55,005 nucleotides of DNA from Parvularcula maris (GCF_024505085.1 NZ_JANIBC010000008.1:50857-105861), one strand, 5' to 3'; positions 16,439 to 24,585 are shown, counted from the first letter of the stretch. The notes: generated from the letters alone by a model not told the origin. Numbers and translations are program-made.

Positions 16439-16472
16439 CCCGTCGAGCTTCGGTTCGGCGGGTTTTTCTTTT
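16439..16472 (+). terminator. Intrinsic terminator of rpmI-rplT
   Basis: Stem CCCGTCGA / TCGGCGGG (8 pairs, one G-T) around GCTTCGGT, followed by TTTTTCTTTT. Confidence 0.85.
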
Positions 16473-16500
16473 AGGCTTCCAACACTAAGAGGAGAAATCA

Positions 16501-16992
16501 ATGCGTTCGATCTGTCTCGGAGTTGTCGCGGCTGTAGGTCTAGCGAGCTGTGCCTCGAGGTCGGCACCAAGCCAGGATCCGGCTGTCATTGCTCCCGAAG
16601 TTTTGGACCTACCACTCATCGAGGGCGCGTTTATTCCCGACGACTGCCAGTTTCCGTCTAGTGATGAGATCGAGGAAACGTTCATCGGATGCGTAGCGAT
16701 GCCGCTTGAGGTCCTTAATCAACGCCAAGAACCGTTCGAGTGGGACTACGTTGCCAAGCTAGGTGAAGCGGGCTGGAGTTTTGAGGGCGGCGCTGCGAAC
16801 GTGCTGACTGTCAGAAGAGAGATCTCGGGCACCTCGTGCTTCAATCGCCTCCACCTAATCGGTTGGATTCTTGGCGACGAGAAAGAGATAGACAAATACG
16901 GAACGATGGAAGAACCGACGATGGACTGGAGCAAAGTCACCGCTCAGGTTCTATGGTTCGCCATGGACCCCGAACCCACCTGCGATTCTTAG
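16501..16992 (+). CDS. Hypothetical lipoprotein
   Basis: A 163-residue protein that I do not recognise. Residues 1-17 form a lipoprotein signal ending VGLASC, so it is probably anchored to a membrane facing the periplasm. The mature part is acidic and has four cysteines besides the lipid Cys (DDCQFP, FIGCVA, GTSCFN, EPTCDS) that could form two disulfides. Base composition is slightly lower in GC than rplT and pheS around it. AAGAGGAG is found just before the ATG. It sits alone between the rplT terminator and pheS, 66 bases ahead of pheS. No function can be given. Confidence 0.7.
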   Translation: MRSICLGVVAAVGLASCASRSAPSQDPAVIAPEVLDLPLIEGAFIPDDCQFPSSDEIEETFIGCVAMPLEVLNQRQEPFEWDYVAKLGEAGWSFEGGAANVLTVRREISGTSCFNRLHLIGWILGDEKEIDKYGTMEEPTMDWSKVTAQVLWFAMDPEPTCDS

Positions 16993-17058
16993 CTCCCCAT
17001 TGATCCCCGGCCCCCGCGCTGGCAGAGGGCGCGGACGCTATTTCGTTCCCGGTGCTGC

Positions 17059-18117
17059 ATGACCCTAGAAGCCGACATTGCCGCCCTCGAGGCGGACCTC
17101 ACCTCTCAGATCGACGCCGCCTCGGACGAGCGCTCGCTGGAGGATATCCGTGTGGCAGCCCTCGGCAAAAAGGGCGTCGTCTCGGAGAAGATGAAGACCC
17201 TGGGCCGCATGAGCCCGGAGGAGCGCCAGGTCGCAGGCCCCGCCCTGAACGGCCTCAAGACCCGGATCGCCGACGCCATCGGTGCGCGCAAAACGGTGCT
17301 CGAAGAAGCGGCGCTGAACGAGCGTCTGGAGGCCGAGCGGGTCGATGTGACCCTGCCGGTGAGCACGGGTCCCCGCGGGCGCCTCCACCCCCTGACCAAG
17401 ACCTTCGACGAGATCGCCGAGATCTTCGCCGCCATGGGGTTCGAGGTGAGGGAAGGCCCGGATATCGAGGACGACTTCCACAACTTCACCGCCCTCAACT
17501 TTCCGCCCGAGCACCCCGCGCGGGAGATGCACGACACATTCTTCTTTCCGCCTAAGGAGGACGGCGAGAAGATGGTCTTACGGACTCACACCTCGCCTGT
17601 GCAGGTCCGTACCATGATGAACGAGAAGCCGCCCATCAGGATCATCGCGCCTGGCCGCACCTTCCGCTGCGACAGTGACCAGACCCACACGCCGATGTTC
17701 CACCAGGTCGAGGGCCTCGTCATCGACCGCGAGACCCATATGGGCCACCTCAAGGGCACGCTCGAGGCCTTCTGCCGCGAGTTCTTCGGCGTGAAGACGC
17801 TGGAGACCCGCTTCCGCCCCCACTTCTTTCCGTTCACGGAGCCTTCCGCCGAGATGGACGTGAAGTACGAGCGCGACGGCGCGGTGGTGAAGATCGGCCA
17901 GGGCGAGGCTTGGATGGAGATCCTGGGCTGCGGCATGGTGCACCCCAACGTGCTCAAGGCCTGTGGCCTCGACCCGGACGAGTACCAAGGCTTCGCCTTC
18001 GGCATGGGCGTCGACCGCCTGGCCATGCTGAAATACGGCATCCCGGACCTTCGCCAGTTCTTCGCGGCCGATCAGCGCTGGATCGAGCACTACGGCTTCG
18101 CGCCCACGGAGGTCTGA
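17059..18117 (+). CDS. pheS: Phenylalanine--tRNA ligase alpha subunit
   Basis: A 352-residue catalytic subunit of the (alpha-beta)2 class II synthetase, which charges tRNA-Phe with Phe in the cytosol. An N-terminal coiled-coil arm (about 1-95) is followed by the class II core with [20 protein letters not shown], motif 2 near [20 protein letters not shown] and motif 3 in [20 protein letters not shown]. Length is normal. The ATG at 17059 lacks any longer plausible N-terminus. Its stop TGA shares one base with the ATG of the next gene, a thioesterase rather than pheT, which is unusual. Confidence 0.98.
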   Translation: MTLEADIAALEADLTSQIDAASDERSLEDIRVAALGKKGVVSEKMKTLGRMSPEERQVAGPALNGLKTRIADAIGARKTVLEEAALNERLEAERVDVTLPVSTGPRGRLHPLTKTFDEIAEIFAAMGFEVREGPDIEDDFHNFTALNFPPEHPAREMHDTFFFPPKEDGEKMVLRTHTSPVQVRTMMNEKPPIRIIAPGRTFRCDSDQTHTPMFHQVEGLVIDRETHMGHLKGTLEAFCREFFGVKTLETRFRPHFFPFTEPSAEMDVKYERDGAVVKIGQGEAWMEILGCGMVHPNVLKACGLDPDEYQGFAFGMGVDRLAMLKYGIPDLRQFFAADQRWIEHYGFAPTEV

Positions 18118-18515
18118 TGGCTGACGATCAGAAGCCCGAGGGCGAGCTCGTCGTCCGTGTGCAGCCCATGCCCGCCGACCTCAACTCGGCAGGCGATGTT
18201 TTCGGAGGCTGGGTGATGAGCCAGATGGACCTCGGCTCCTCGGTCATCGCCGTGCGCCGGGCAGGGGGCGGCAGGGTCGCCACCGTTGCCGTGGACGCCA
18301 TGCACTTCGTCAGGCCCGTCAAGGTCGGCGACCTCTTCAACTGCTACGGCCGGATCGTCCGTGAGGGACGCACCTCGGTCACGGTCCGGGTGGAGGCCTG
18401 GGTCGAGCGTCAGGGGACGTTCGACCTCGAAAAGGTCACCCAGGCCGATTTCATCTTCGTCGCCCTTGATGCCGAGGGCAGACCCACCCCCCTCCCTGCG
18501 GAGAGTTCGGAATGA
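18117..18515 (+). CDS. YciA-like acyl-CoA thioesterase
   Basis: A 132-residue single hotdog-domain protein. PADLNSAGDVFGGWVMSQMD contains the family signature (N-x-x-G-D-x-F-G-G-W) with the catalytic Asp, and VATVAVDAMHFVRPVKVGDL the following strand. Family knowledge: YciA/BACH-type enzymes hydrolyse acyl-CoA to free acid and CoA in the cytoplasm with broad substrate range. The gene lies inside the phe operon: its ATG overlaps the pheS stop by one base and its own stop overlaps the pheT start by four (ATGA). Coupled translation with both synthetase subunits is therefore likely. There is no sign of truncation, and composition matches the neighbours. Confidence 0.9.
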   Translation: MADDQKPEGELVVRVQPMPADLNSAGDVFGGWVMSQMDLGSSVIAVRRAGGGRVATVAVDAMHFVRPVKVGDLFNCYGRIVREGRTSVTVRVEAWVERQGTFDLEKVTQADFIFVALDAEGRPTPLPAESSE

Positions 18516-20893
18516 AGTTCACCCTTTCCTGGCTGAAAGACCATCTTGATACGGACGCTACCCTCGACCAGATCGTCGAGACGATGATCAAGGTCGGCCT
18601 TGAGGTCGAAGGGGTCACGGACCCCGCCGAAGCGCTCGCGCCGATCACCGTCGGTTGTGTGAAGCACGCTGAGCAGCATCCCGATGCCGACCGGCTGCGC
18701 GTCTGCCGCGTCGACACCAAGGACGGCGAGCAGCAGATCGTCTGCGGTGCCCCCAACGCCCGCGAGGGGATCAAGGTCGCTTACGCCCCCGTCGGGGCCT
18801 ACATCGCGGGGCTCGACACCACGCTGACGAAGGCCAAGATCCGCGGCGTCGAGAGCCTCGGCATGATGTGCTCCTCCCGCGAACTGGAGCTCGGCGACGA
18901 CCATGACGGCATCATGGAGCTGCCCAGCGACGCCGAGGTCGGCACCCCCTTGGCCGAAGTGGTGGGTCCCCTCGATCCGGTCATCGACTTCGAGGTGACC
19001 CCCAACCGTCCCGACACGAACGGCGTGCGCGCCATTGCCCGTGACCTAGCCGCCGCAGGGCTCGGCACGCTGAGACCGCTGGAAGTGCCAGAAGTCGACG
19101 CCGCTTTCGAGCAGCCGATCACCGTCGAGACCGATGCTCCCGAGGCATGCCCCGCCTTCGGCGCTCTGGTCATCCGCAGGGTGAAGAACGGCCCCTCGCC
19201 GGACTGGCTGCAGGACCGCCTGCGTGCAGTGGGCCTTAGGCCCATCAATATGCTGGTCGATGTTACGAACTACCTCTCCTACGATGCGGCTCGACCGCTC
19301 CATGTCTACGACCTTGCTAAGATAAACGGCGCCATCCGTGCTCGCACAGGCAGGACCGGCGAGAGCTTCGAGGCGCTCAACGACAAGGAATACGCGGTCG
19401 ACGAGACCATGTGCGTCATCGCCGACGATAGTCGCGTCCTCGGCCTCGGCGGCATCATGGGCGGGGTGTCCTCGGGCTGCGACGAGGGCACCACGGACGT
19501 TCTCATCGAGAGCGCCTATTTCGACCCCCTCACCATTGCCAAGACGGGACGCAAGCTGTCCCTGACCTCGGACGCCCGCTACCGCTTCGAGCGCGGCATC
19601 GACCCGGCCAGCATCGAGGATGGTCTCAAGCGTGCGGCAGCATTGATCCTAGAGCATTGCGGCGGCGGAGCCTCGTCCATTACCGTCACAGGCACCCCGC
19701 CTGTGGAGGAGAAGACCGTGGACTATCCGGCCACGGAAGTCCTTCGCCTGACCGGCATGGATGTTTCGGAGACAAGGCAGGAGGAGATCCTCACCGCCCT
19801 GGGCTTCGGCGTCACCCGCGGCGGCACCTGGCAGGTGGACGTCCCCACTTGGCGCCCCGATGTGGAAGGCAAGGCCGACATCGCCGAGGAAGTCGCCCGC
19901 ATCCACGGCCTTGACCATCTGCCCACCGAGCTTCTGCCGAACCTCTCGGACGCTCCGCGCCGCAACCCGTCCGTTGCGGAGATTCGCAGCCACGCTGCCC
20001 GCGAAGTGCTGGCGGCGCAGGGCCTTCTAGAGGCGGTCACCTGGGCGTTCACGGACGAAGAGGGCGCAGCCCATTTCGCCGACCAGCCGGACGAGCTGAA
20101 GCTCCTCAACCCGATCAGCTCCGACCTCTCAGTCATGCGTCCCGGCCCGCTGCCGAACCTGCTGCTGGCCGCCTCGCGCAACCATGCGAGGGGCGCGGAG
20201 AGCGTGCGCCTCTTCGAGGTGGGCGGTGCGTACACGAACGTGACGCCCAAGGGCCAGCGTAGTGTGGCTACGGGTGTCCTCTCCGGCACGCTGCCCCGCA
20301 ACTGGCAGGGTACTGAGGAAGCGCCGGGCGTGTTCGACGCGAAGGCCATGGCACTCAGCGTTCTCGAAGCCATCGGCGCGCCCACGGCCAAGCTGATGAC
20401 CTTTGCCGAGGCGCCACGCGGGTACCATCCGGGCCGCTCGGGCGAGCTGCGTCTCGGCCCCAAGACAACGCTGGCCCGTTTCGGCGAGCTGCACCCCAGT
20501 GTCGCCAAGGCGTTCGACCTCCCATCGCCGGTCGCCATCTTCGAGGTCGAGCTCGACGCCGTGCCGCAGCCGAAGAAGGCAGGCGCCACCAAACCGGCCC
20601 TTGATGCCTCTGAGCTGATGCCGGTGCGCCGCGACTTCGCCTTCCTCTATCCGAAGGACAAACCGGCCCTCGACCTGCTCCGCGCGGTGGAGGGGGCCGA
20701 CAAGAAACTCATCGACGAGGTGCGCCTCTTCGACGTCTATGAGGGCAAGGGCGTACCCGAAGATCAGCGCTCCCTGGCCATCGAAGTCGTCCTGCAACCC
20801 CGCGAAAAAACGTTGGAAGACAAGGACATCGAGACGGTCTCCGAAAAGATCGTCGCTGCCGCGGGTAAGCAAGGCGGCACCTTGCGCAGCTAG
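18512..20893 (+). CDS. pheT: Phenylalanine--tRNA ligase beta subunit
   Basis: A 793-residue beta subunit. In order: an N-terminal EMAP/OB-type tRNA-binding domain (about 40-150, GCVKHAEQHPDADRLRVCRV), the B3/B4 editing domain (about 210-385), B5 (about 400-475, with a DVSETRQEEILTALGF motif), a catalytic-like core, and a C-terminal ferredoxin-fold anticodon-binding domain (about 700-793, LMPVRRDFAFLYPKDKPALD). It lacks catalytic activity itself but edits mischarged Tyr-tRNA-Phe and binds the tRNA. Length is standard. The start codon overlaps the thioesterase stop. The last codons lie within a hairpin and a possible promoter for tRNA-Thr. Confidence 0.98.
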   Translation: MKFTLSWLKDHLDTDATLDQIVETMIKVGLEVEGVTDPAEALAPITVGCVKHAEQHPDADRLRVCRVDTKDGEQQIVCGAPNAREGIKVAYAPVGAYIAGLDTTLTKAKIRGVESLGMMCSSRELELGDDHDGIMELPSDAEVGTPLAEVVGPLDPVIDFEVTPNRPDTNGVRAIARDLAAAGLGTLRPLEVPEVDAAFEQPITVETDAPEACPAFGALVIRRVKNGPSPDWLQDRLRAVGLRPINMLVDVTNYLSYDAARPLHVYDLAKINGAIRARTGRTGESFEALNDKEYAVDETMCVIADDSRVLGLGGIMGGVSSGCDEGTTDVLIESAYFDPLTIAKTGRKLSLTSDARYRFERGIDPASIEDGLKRAAALILEHCGGGASSITVTGTPPVEEKTVDYPATEVLRLTGMDVSETRQEEILTALGFGVTRGGTWQVDVPTWRPDVEGKADIAEEVARIHGLDHLPTELLPNLSDAPRRNPSVAEIRSHAAREVLAAQGLLEAVTWAFTDEEGAAHFADQPDELKLLNPISSDLSVMRPGPLPNLLLAASRNHARGAESVRLFEVGGAYTNVTPKGQRSVATGVLSGTLPRNWQGTEEAPGVFDAKAMALSVLEAIGAPTAKLMTFAEAPRGYHPGRSGELRLGPKTTLARFGELHPSVAKAFDLPSPVAIFEVELDAVPQPKKAGATKPALDASELMPVRRDFAFLYPKDKPALDLLRAVEGADKKLIDEVRLFDVYEGKGVPEDQRSLAIEVVLQPREKTLEDKDIETVSEKIVAAAGKQGGTLRS

Positions 20894-20911
20894 CCCCCTT
20901 GCGCTAGCTGC
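20882..20911 (+). promoter_or_regulatory. Hairpin over the pheT stop and possible tRNA-Thr promoter
   Basis: GCAGCTAGC at 20886-20894 and GCTAGCTGC at 20903-20911 form a perfect 9-bp inverted repeat with an 8-base loop; the pheT stop TAG lies inside. No T-run follows, so it is not a standard terminator. TTGCGC at 20882 and CTAGCT at 20904, 16 bases apart, could instead be a -35/-10 pair whose start would fall just ahead of the tRNA. Confidence 0.45.
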
Positions 20912-20919
20912 CGGAGCAT

Positions 20920-20995
20920 GCCGCATTAGCTCAGGTGGTAGAGCATCTCATTCGTAATGAGGAGGTCGCTGGTTCGAGTCCGGCATGCGGCACCA
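20920..20995 (+). tRNA. tRNA-Thr (anticodon CGT)
   Basis: A 76-base cloverleaf: acceptor GCCGCAT/ATGCGGC, D-arm GCTC-GAGC, anticodon stem TCTCA/TGAGG (last pair T-G) with loop TTCGTAA giving anticodon CGT (codon ACG), T-arm GCTGG-TTCGAGT-CCGGC, CCA encoded. It begins 26 bases after the pheT stop and is followed at once by a terminator and a family A repeat. Confidence 0.97.
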
Positions 20996-21028
20996 CAAAA
21001 CCGCCCGCCTTTGGCGGGCTTTTTTGTG
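20996..21028 (+). terminator. Terminator of tRNA-Thr
   Basis: GCCCGCC-TTT-GGCGGGC followed by TTTTTT directly after the tRNA. Outer CACAAAA/TTTTGTG arms extend the stem back into the CCA end. Nearly identical to the tRNA-Leu terminator. Confidence 0.92.
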
Positions 21029-21030
21029 GG

Positions 21031-21163
21031 AAATTTTTGATCTCACGGCGCGTAGCGCCTCCGATGGGCGGCCCTGACCGGCCCGGAACCGCGGTCGCGG
21101 TTCTTCCCGTTCCGCCGTCGCGCTTCGAAGGGTCCTCAACGGAAGCGCTGCGATCTCCTTCTA
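21031..21163 (+). repeat. Three-hairpin structured repeat, family A copy 4
   Basis: H1 at 21047-21059 (GGCGC-GTA-GCGCC), H2 at 21070-21084 (GGCCCTGACCGGCCC), H3 at 21086-21103 (GAACCG-CGGTCG-CGGTTC). Inverted near-copy of 14360-14485, including the terminator in front and the family C element behind. The 317-base gap between tRNA-Thr and the dehydrogenase gene holds only these repeats. Confidence 0.9.
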
Positions 21164-21270
21164 ACGCTTCCCACGGCTTGACCGTGGGACCCAACTCCCG
21201 CCGGTGCACGTGGAACAGGCTTCAGGAGACGGATCCCACGGTCTGCGGCTTTGCTAAACCGCGGGCAGCG
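21164..21270 (+). repeat. Intergenic repeat, family C copy 2
   Basis: CGCTTCCCACGGCTTGACCG, then GTGGGACCCAACTCCC, and a second arm GGATCCCACGGTCTGCGGC. Members share CCCACGG...CCGTGGGA hairpins and the word GGGACCCA; other copies are at 14278, 39714, 41768 and 54764. Confidence 0.75.
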
Positions 21271-21312
21271 GAGAGAATGCGTAGTGATCGCTTCCCGAGG
21301 AAAATGTAGGTG

Positions 21313-22206
21313 TCAGCGCACCCCGTAACCCGCTTCCCGATCTACCTCGTTCGTCAGCCTACCTTCTAAAAACAGCGGCAGCTTCACCTTGAACGCTGCG
21401 GCAATGTCCACGGGGCGGGTAACCCCTGACACGTGGGGGGTGACCGCCACGCGGGGGTGGGTCCAGGCCCAGTGCTCCTTGGGCAGAGGCTCCATGCGGA
21501 AGACATCGAGGACGGCGCGGTCCACCTTGCCGGTGCCGAGTGCTCGCTGAAGCGCGCCTTCCTCGACCACGCTGCCCCTGCCGATGTTCAAGAACAGCCC
21601 GCCGTTCATCCGTCCAAAGAAGGGATCGCTCAGCAGACTGTCCGTCTGCCGGGTGGCGGGCAGGGTGGCGATGACGATGTCCGCCCCTTCGAACTCGGCG
21701 AGACGGCGGCAGGCGCCGAACCCCTCGGTATTCCTGCCGCTGCGGCTGTAGCCGGTAACCGAGCGGGCGAGGGGGGTGAGCATCTTCGCCACCCCGCTGC
21801 CGATGGCCCCCATGCCGATGATGGCGACATCCTGATCAAACAGGTAGCGCGGCAGGCTCGCCTCCTTCTGCCAGTCGCTACGCGCCTGAAACCCTTCGCG
21901 CTTGGCTGTGTCCTGGAGCCAGGTCAGCGCATAGGCGAGAACGTACTCGCCCATCTGCTCTCCCATGGCGCCGATGGTCCGTGTCAGGATGGGCCTGCCT
22001 TCGCATCCCTGAAGGGCGTTCAGGATGCTGTCGGGACCGGCGCCGCCGATATGGATCCACCCGTAGCGCGAGATGTCCTCGTCACGGGGCGCCTTGAAGG
22101 TGATGAGGGCCGCTCCTTGAAGGTGGGAGGCGGGCTCGCGGGTGAAGCGCACCCCCCCAACCTCACCCAGCGCCTTCAGCACGTCGCCAGGGGTCGGGCT
22201 ATGCAC
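21313..22206 (-). CDS. D-2-hydroxyacid dehydrogenase, GhrA-like (glyoxylate/hydroxypyruvate reductase)
   Basis: About 297 residues of the D-isomer-specific 2-hydroxyacid dehydrogenase family. The NAD(P)-binding motif is IIGMGAIGSGVAKML; the catalytic Arg, Glu and His appear in GGLFLNIGRGSVVEE, LDVFRMEPLPKEH and VAVTPHVSGVTRP. It is most like GhrA, which reduces glyoxylate and hydroxypyruvate. The start is uncertain. The GTG at 22206 has no binding site at the right distance, but AAGGAG at 22234-22229 is seven bases before in-frame CTG codons at 22221 and 22218, which would add the strand LLTVR; an in-frame stop lies just upstream. A rare CTG start is possible. Divergent from the next gene. 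Confidence 0.85.
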   Translation of the reverse strand: MHSPTPGDVLKALGEVGGVRFTREPASHLQGAALITFKAPRDEDISRYGWIHIGGAGPDSILNALQGCEGRPILTRTIGAMGEQMGEYVLAYALTWLQDTAKREGFQARSDWQKEASLPRYLFDQDVAIIGMGAIGSGVAKMLTPLARSVTGYSRSGRNTEGFGACRRLAEFEGADIVIATLPATRQTDSLLSDPFFGRMNGGLFLNIGRGSVVEEGALQRALGTGKVDRAVLDVFRMEPLPKEHWAWTHPRVAVTPHVSGVTRPVDIAAAFKVKLPLFLEGRLTNEVDREAGYGVR

Positions 22207-22303
22207 ACGGACGGTCAGCAGGGGCTCGCTCCTTCACTCCTTGAGGTGTCCTTGCCCATGAAAGCGATTGACGATCAAGCGCCTTCCCACCAACAGCGCC
22301 GCC

Positions 22304-22540
22304 ATGTTCGACACTATCGGCCTCATCGGCGTCTTCCTCATCCTCCTCGCCTATTTTCTCCTGCAGATCGAGAAGCTGCGTTCGGAGGATCTCGGCTACC
22401 CGGTGCTGAACCTCGTCGGCGCGGTGCTCATCCTCGTCTCGCTGACCCACACCTTCAACCTCGCCTCCTTCGTCATCGAGGTGTGCTGGATCGCCATCAG
22501 CCTCTACGGCATCGCCAAGATCCTGCGCCGCCGCGGTTGA
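22304..22540 (+). CDS. CBU_0592-like small membrane protein
   Basis: A 78-residue hydrophobic protein with about three membrane segments (TIGLIGVFLILLAYFLLQIE, YPVLNLVGAVLILVSLTHTF, ASFVIEVCWIAISLYGIAKI) and a basic C-terminus. It resembles the small CBU_0592 family, whose function is unknown. I chose the ATG at 22304 because it begins directly before the first membrane segment; the frame is open from 22268. rnd follows 60 bases on, same strand. Confidence 0.75.
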   Translation: MFDTIGLIGVFLILLAYFLLQIEKLRSEDLGYPVLNLVGAVLILVSLTHTFNLASFVIEVCWIAISLYGIAKILRRRG

Positions 22541-22600
22541 TTTCGCGGGAGGGCGGGGCCAAGCACCCGCCGCTGCCCACCACCCGACCGAGGACCCTAG

Positions 22601-23227
22601 ATGGCCAACAAGCTCTACGAGAACGACCTGCCCGAAGACTTCGACTGGTCGGGCGCGCGCGACGGCTGCGTGGCGGTGGATTCGGAGACCTTGGGCCTCA
22701 ACCCGGCGAGGGACAGGCTCTGCGTGGTGCAGCTCTCCTTGGGCGACGGCCACGCCCATCTCGTGCAGCTTCGGCGCGACGGCTACGAAGCGCCGCGCCT
22801 GAAAGCATTGATGGCCGATGAGAGCGTCACCAAGATCTTCCACTACGCCCGCTTCGACGTGGCGGTGATGAAGGCGTATCTCGGCGTGGACACCTCGCCC
22901 ATCTACTGCACCAAGATCGCCTCCAAGCTGGTGCGCACCTATACCGACCGCCACGGCCTCAAGGATCTCTTACGCGAGGCGGTGGGGGTGGAGCTCTCCA
23001 AGCAGCAGCAGTCCTCCGACTGGGGGGCGGAGACATTGTCCGATGCCCAGAAGGCCTATGCGGCTTCCGACGTGCTCCATCTTCACGATGCCAAAGCCTG
23101 GCTCGACGAGCGTTTGGAGCGTGAAGGGCGGCGGCATCTGGCCGAGGCGGCGTTCGCCTTTCTTCCGACGAGGGCTGCGCTGGACCTTGGCGGATGGGGC
23201 GAGACCGACATCTTCGCCCACGCCTGA
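22601..23227 (+). CDS. rnd: Ribonuclease D (short, exonuclease domain only)
   Basis: A 208-residue 3'-5' exoribonuclease of the DEDDy type. The acidic residues are visible: VAVDSETLGL (Asp and Glu of Exo I), FHYARFDVAVMKAYL (Asp of Exo II) and KAYAASDVLHLH (Tyr and Asp of Exo III). E. coli RNase D is about 375 residues with HRDC domains; the alphaproteobacterial form lacks them, as here. Role: trimming of tRNA and other stable RNA 3' ends, probably redundant with other exonucleases. It opens the conserved alphaproteobacterial string rnd-lptC-lptA-lptB-rpoN-hpf-ptsN. Confidence 0.92.
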   Translation: MANKLYENDLPEDFDWSGARDGCVAVDSETLGLNPARDRLCVVQLSLGDGHAHLVQLRRDGYEAPRLKALMADESVTKIFHYARFDVAVMKAYLGVDTSPIYCTKIASKLVRTYTDRHGLKDLLREAVGVELSKQQQSSDWGAETLSDAQKAYAASDVLHLHDAKAWLDERLEREGRRHLAEAAFAFLPTRAALDLGGWGETDIFAHA

Positions 23228-23347
23228 GCTGCGAGCAAATCAGCCTTCTAAGCGGCTTTTCACGAGAAAGACCGGCTATCCTCCCTTTAATCGTTCCCCC
23301 CTCCGTGTCACATAGGGTTGCAGGTGGTAAGAACGGTTGGACGGGAT

Positions 23348-24040
23348 ATGGCTGACGATCGCGAGACGACCGAACGTGAGTTCTACCTGTCGGCACGCCG
23401 TGTCAGCCGCCACAGCATGCGTGTCAGGCGGCTTCGCCTCGTCACACCCGCCCTCGCGGTCGGGCTTCTTCTCACTTATGTGCTGAGCGCCACGCCGCCG
23501 CGGGTGGACCACGAGTTTCTGGCGCAGTTCAGCGGTATCGAGACCACCGAGGACGGCGAGGGCGTCAAGCTGTCACGGCCGCGCTACGCTGGTGAGGACC
23601 TCAGCGGGCGTCCCTTCGAGGTGGCGGCGCAGTCGGCGACCCGCGGCCAGAACGATGCGGACCCCCTGGCCCTCGACCGGCCCGAGGCGCGCCGGGTCAA
23701 GCCGGACGGCAGGACCAGCGTGCTGCGCGCCAAGGACGGCACCTACGATCAGACGGCCCAGCTCGTGGACCTGATCGGCGATGTGGAGCTCGAACAATCG
23801 AGCTCGGGCGGCACCTTCGTCCTCAAGACCGACGCGGCCAAGGCCGATCTCGAAAGCCAGGTGGTGACCTCCTCCACCGAGGTGACCGGCGAGAGCGAGC
23901 GCGGCACGCTGCGCGCCGACCGCGGGACGATCTACCAGAACGAGGACCGGGTGGTGCTGGAGGGCGGGGTGCGCATGACGTTGAAACCTCGCAAAAAGGG
24001 TTCCGAGGACAAGCAGGGCGACGGTGACGGCGACAGCTAG
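23348..24040 (+). CDS. lptC: LPS export system protein LptC
   Basis: About 230 residues. A cytoplasmic tail of about 35 residues and one membrane anchor (LVTPALAVGLLLTYVLSA) are followed by a periplasmic beta-jellyroll (GTYDQTAQLVDLIGDVELEQ, LRADRGTIYQNEDRVVLEGG), the repeated strand pattern of LptC/LptA. It passes lipopolysaccharide from the LptBFG transporter to LptA. The acidic tail ends GDGDGDS. The ATG at 23348 is preferred over a TTG at 23318 that would add ten residues. lptA begins 41 bases after the stop. Confidence 0.92.
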   Translation: MADDRETTEREFYLSARRVSRHSMRVRRLRLVTPALAVGLLLTYVLSATPPRVDHEFLAQFSGIETTEDGEGVKLSRPRYAGEDLSGRPFEVAAQSATRGQNDADPLALDRPEARRVKPDGRTSVLRAKDGTYDQTAQLVDLIGDVELEQSSSGGTFVLKTDAAKADLESQVVTSSTEVTGESERGTLRADRGTIYQNEDRVVLEGGVRMTLKPRKKGSEDKQGDGDGDS

Positions 24041-24081
24041 ACGCCGAGAAGTCAGAAGAGGCGGGGTAAACGAGGTGGGTC

Positions 24082-24585
24082 TTGCGTAGAGCACTGATCG
24101 GACTGGCCGCGCTGGGGTTCCTCCCGGCAGCGGCCTTCGCGCAAACGGAAGGCACGAGGGTCACCTTCGACCCCGATGCCGAGACGACCTTCGATGCGGA
24201 CCGCGTCGAGATCGTCCAGGGCACGGGCGGCGGCTCGCAGCTCAATGCCGATGGCAACGTCTTGATCAGCCAGCCCGGCGTCATCCTCACCTCCGACAGC
24301 ATGATGGTGTTCCAGGCCGCAGGCAGCGACGAGCTGCAGCGCCTCGTGGCCACCGGGCGGGTGCGCTACGCCTCGGTCTCGGGCGACGCCATCGCCGGGG
24401 ACGCGGCCGAGTACATCGCAGCCGAGCAGACCCTGACCGTCAGCGGAAACGTGGTGCTGCTCCAGGACGGTCAGGTCGCCACCGGCAGCCGCCTCATCTA
24501 CAATGTCGAGACCGGCGAGATGAGCCTGACGGCAGAGCCGGGCTCCCGCGTGAAGGGCCTTCTTCCCCAGCGGGCCAGCCGCTGA
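24082..24585 (+). CDS. lptA: LPS transport periplasmic protein LptA (OstA-like)
   Basis: A 167-residue periplasmic protein. A signal peptide of about 20 residues ends AAAFAQ; the rest is the OstA/LptA jellyroll (RVEIVQGTGGGSQLNADGNV, AAEYIAAEQTLTVSGNVVLL). It forms the bridge that carries lipopolysaccharide across the periplasm to LptD. The start codon is TTG at 24082, with GAGGTGGG upstream; no ATG fits the signal peptide. The stop shares one base with the lptB start. Confidence 0.92.
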   Translation: MRRALIGLAALGFLPAAAFAQTEGTRVTFDPDAETTFDADRVEIVQGTGGGSQLNADGNVLISQPGVILTSDSMMVFQAAGSDELQRLVATGRVRYASVSGDAIAGDAAEYIAAEQTLTVSGNVVLLQDGQVATGSRLIYNVETGEMSLTAEPGSRVKGLLPQRASR

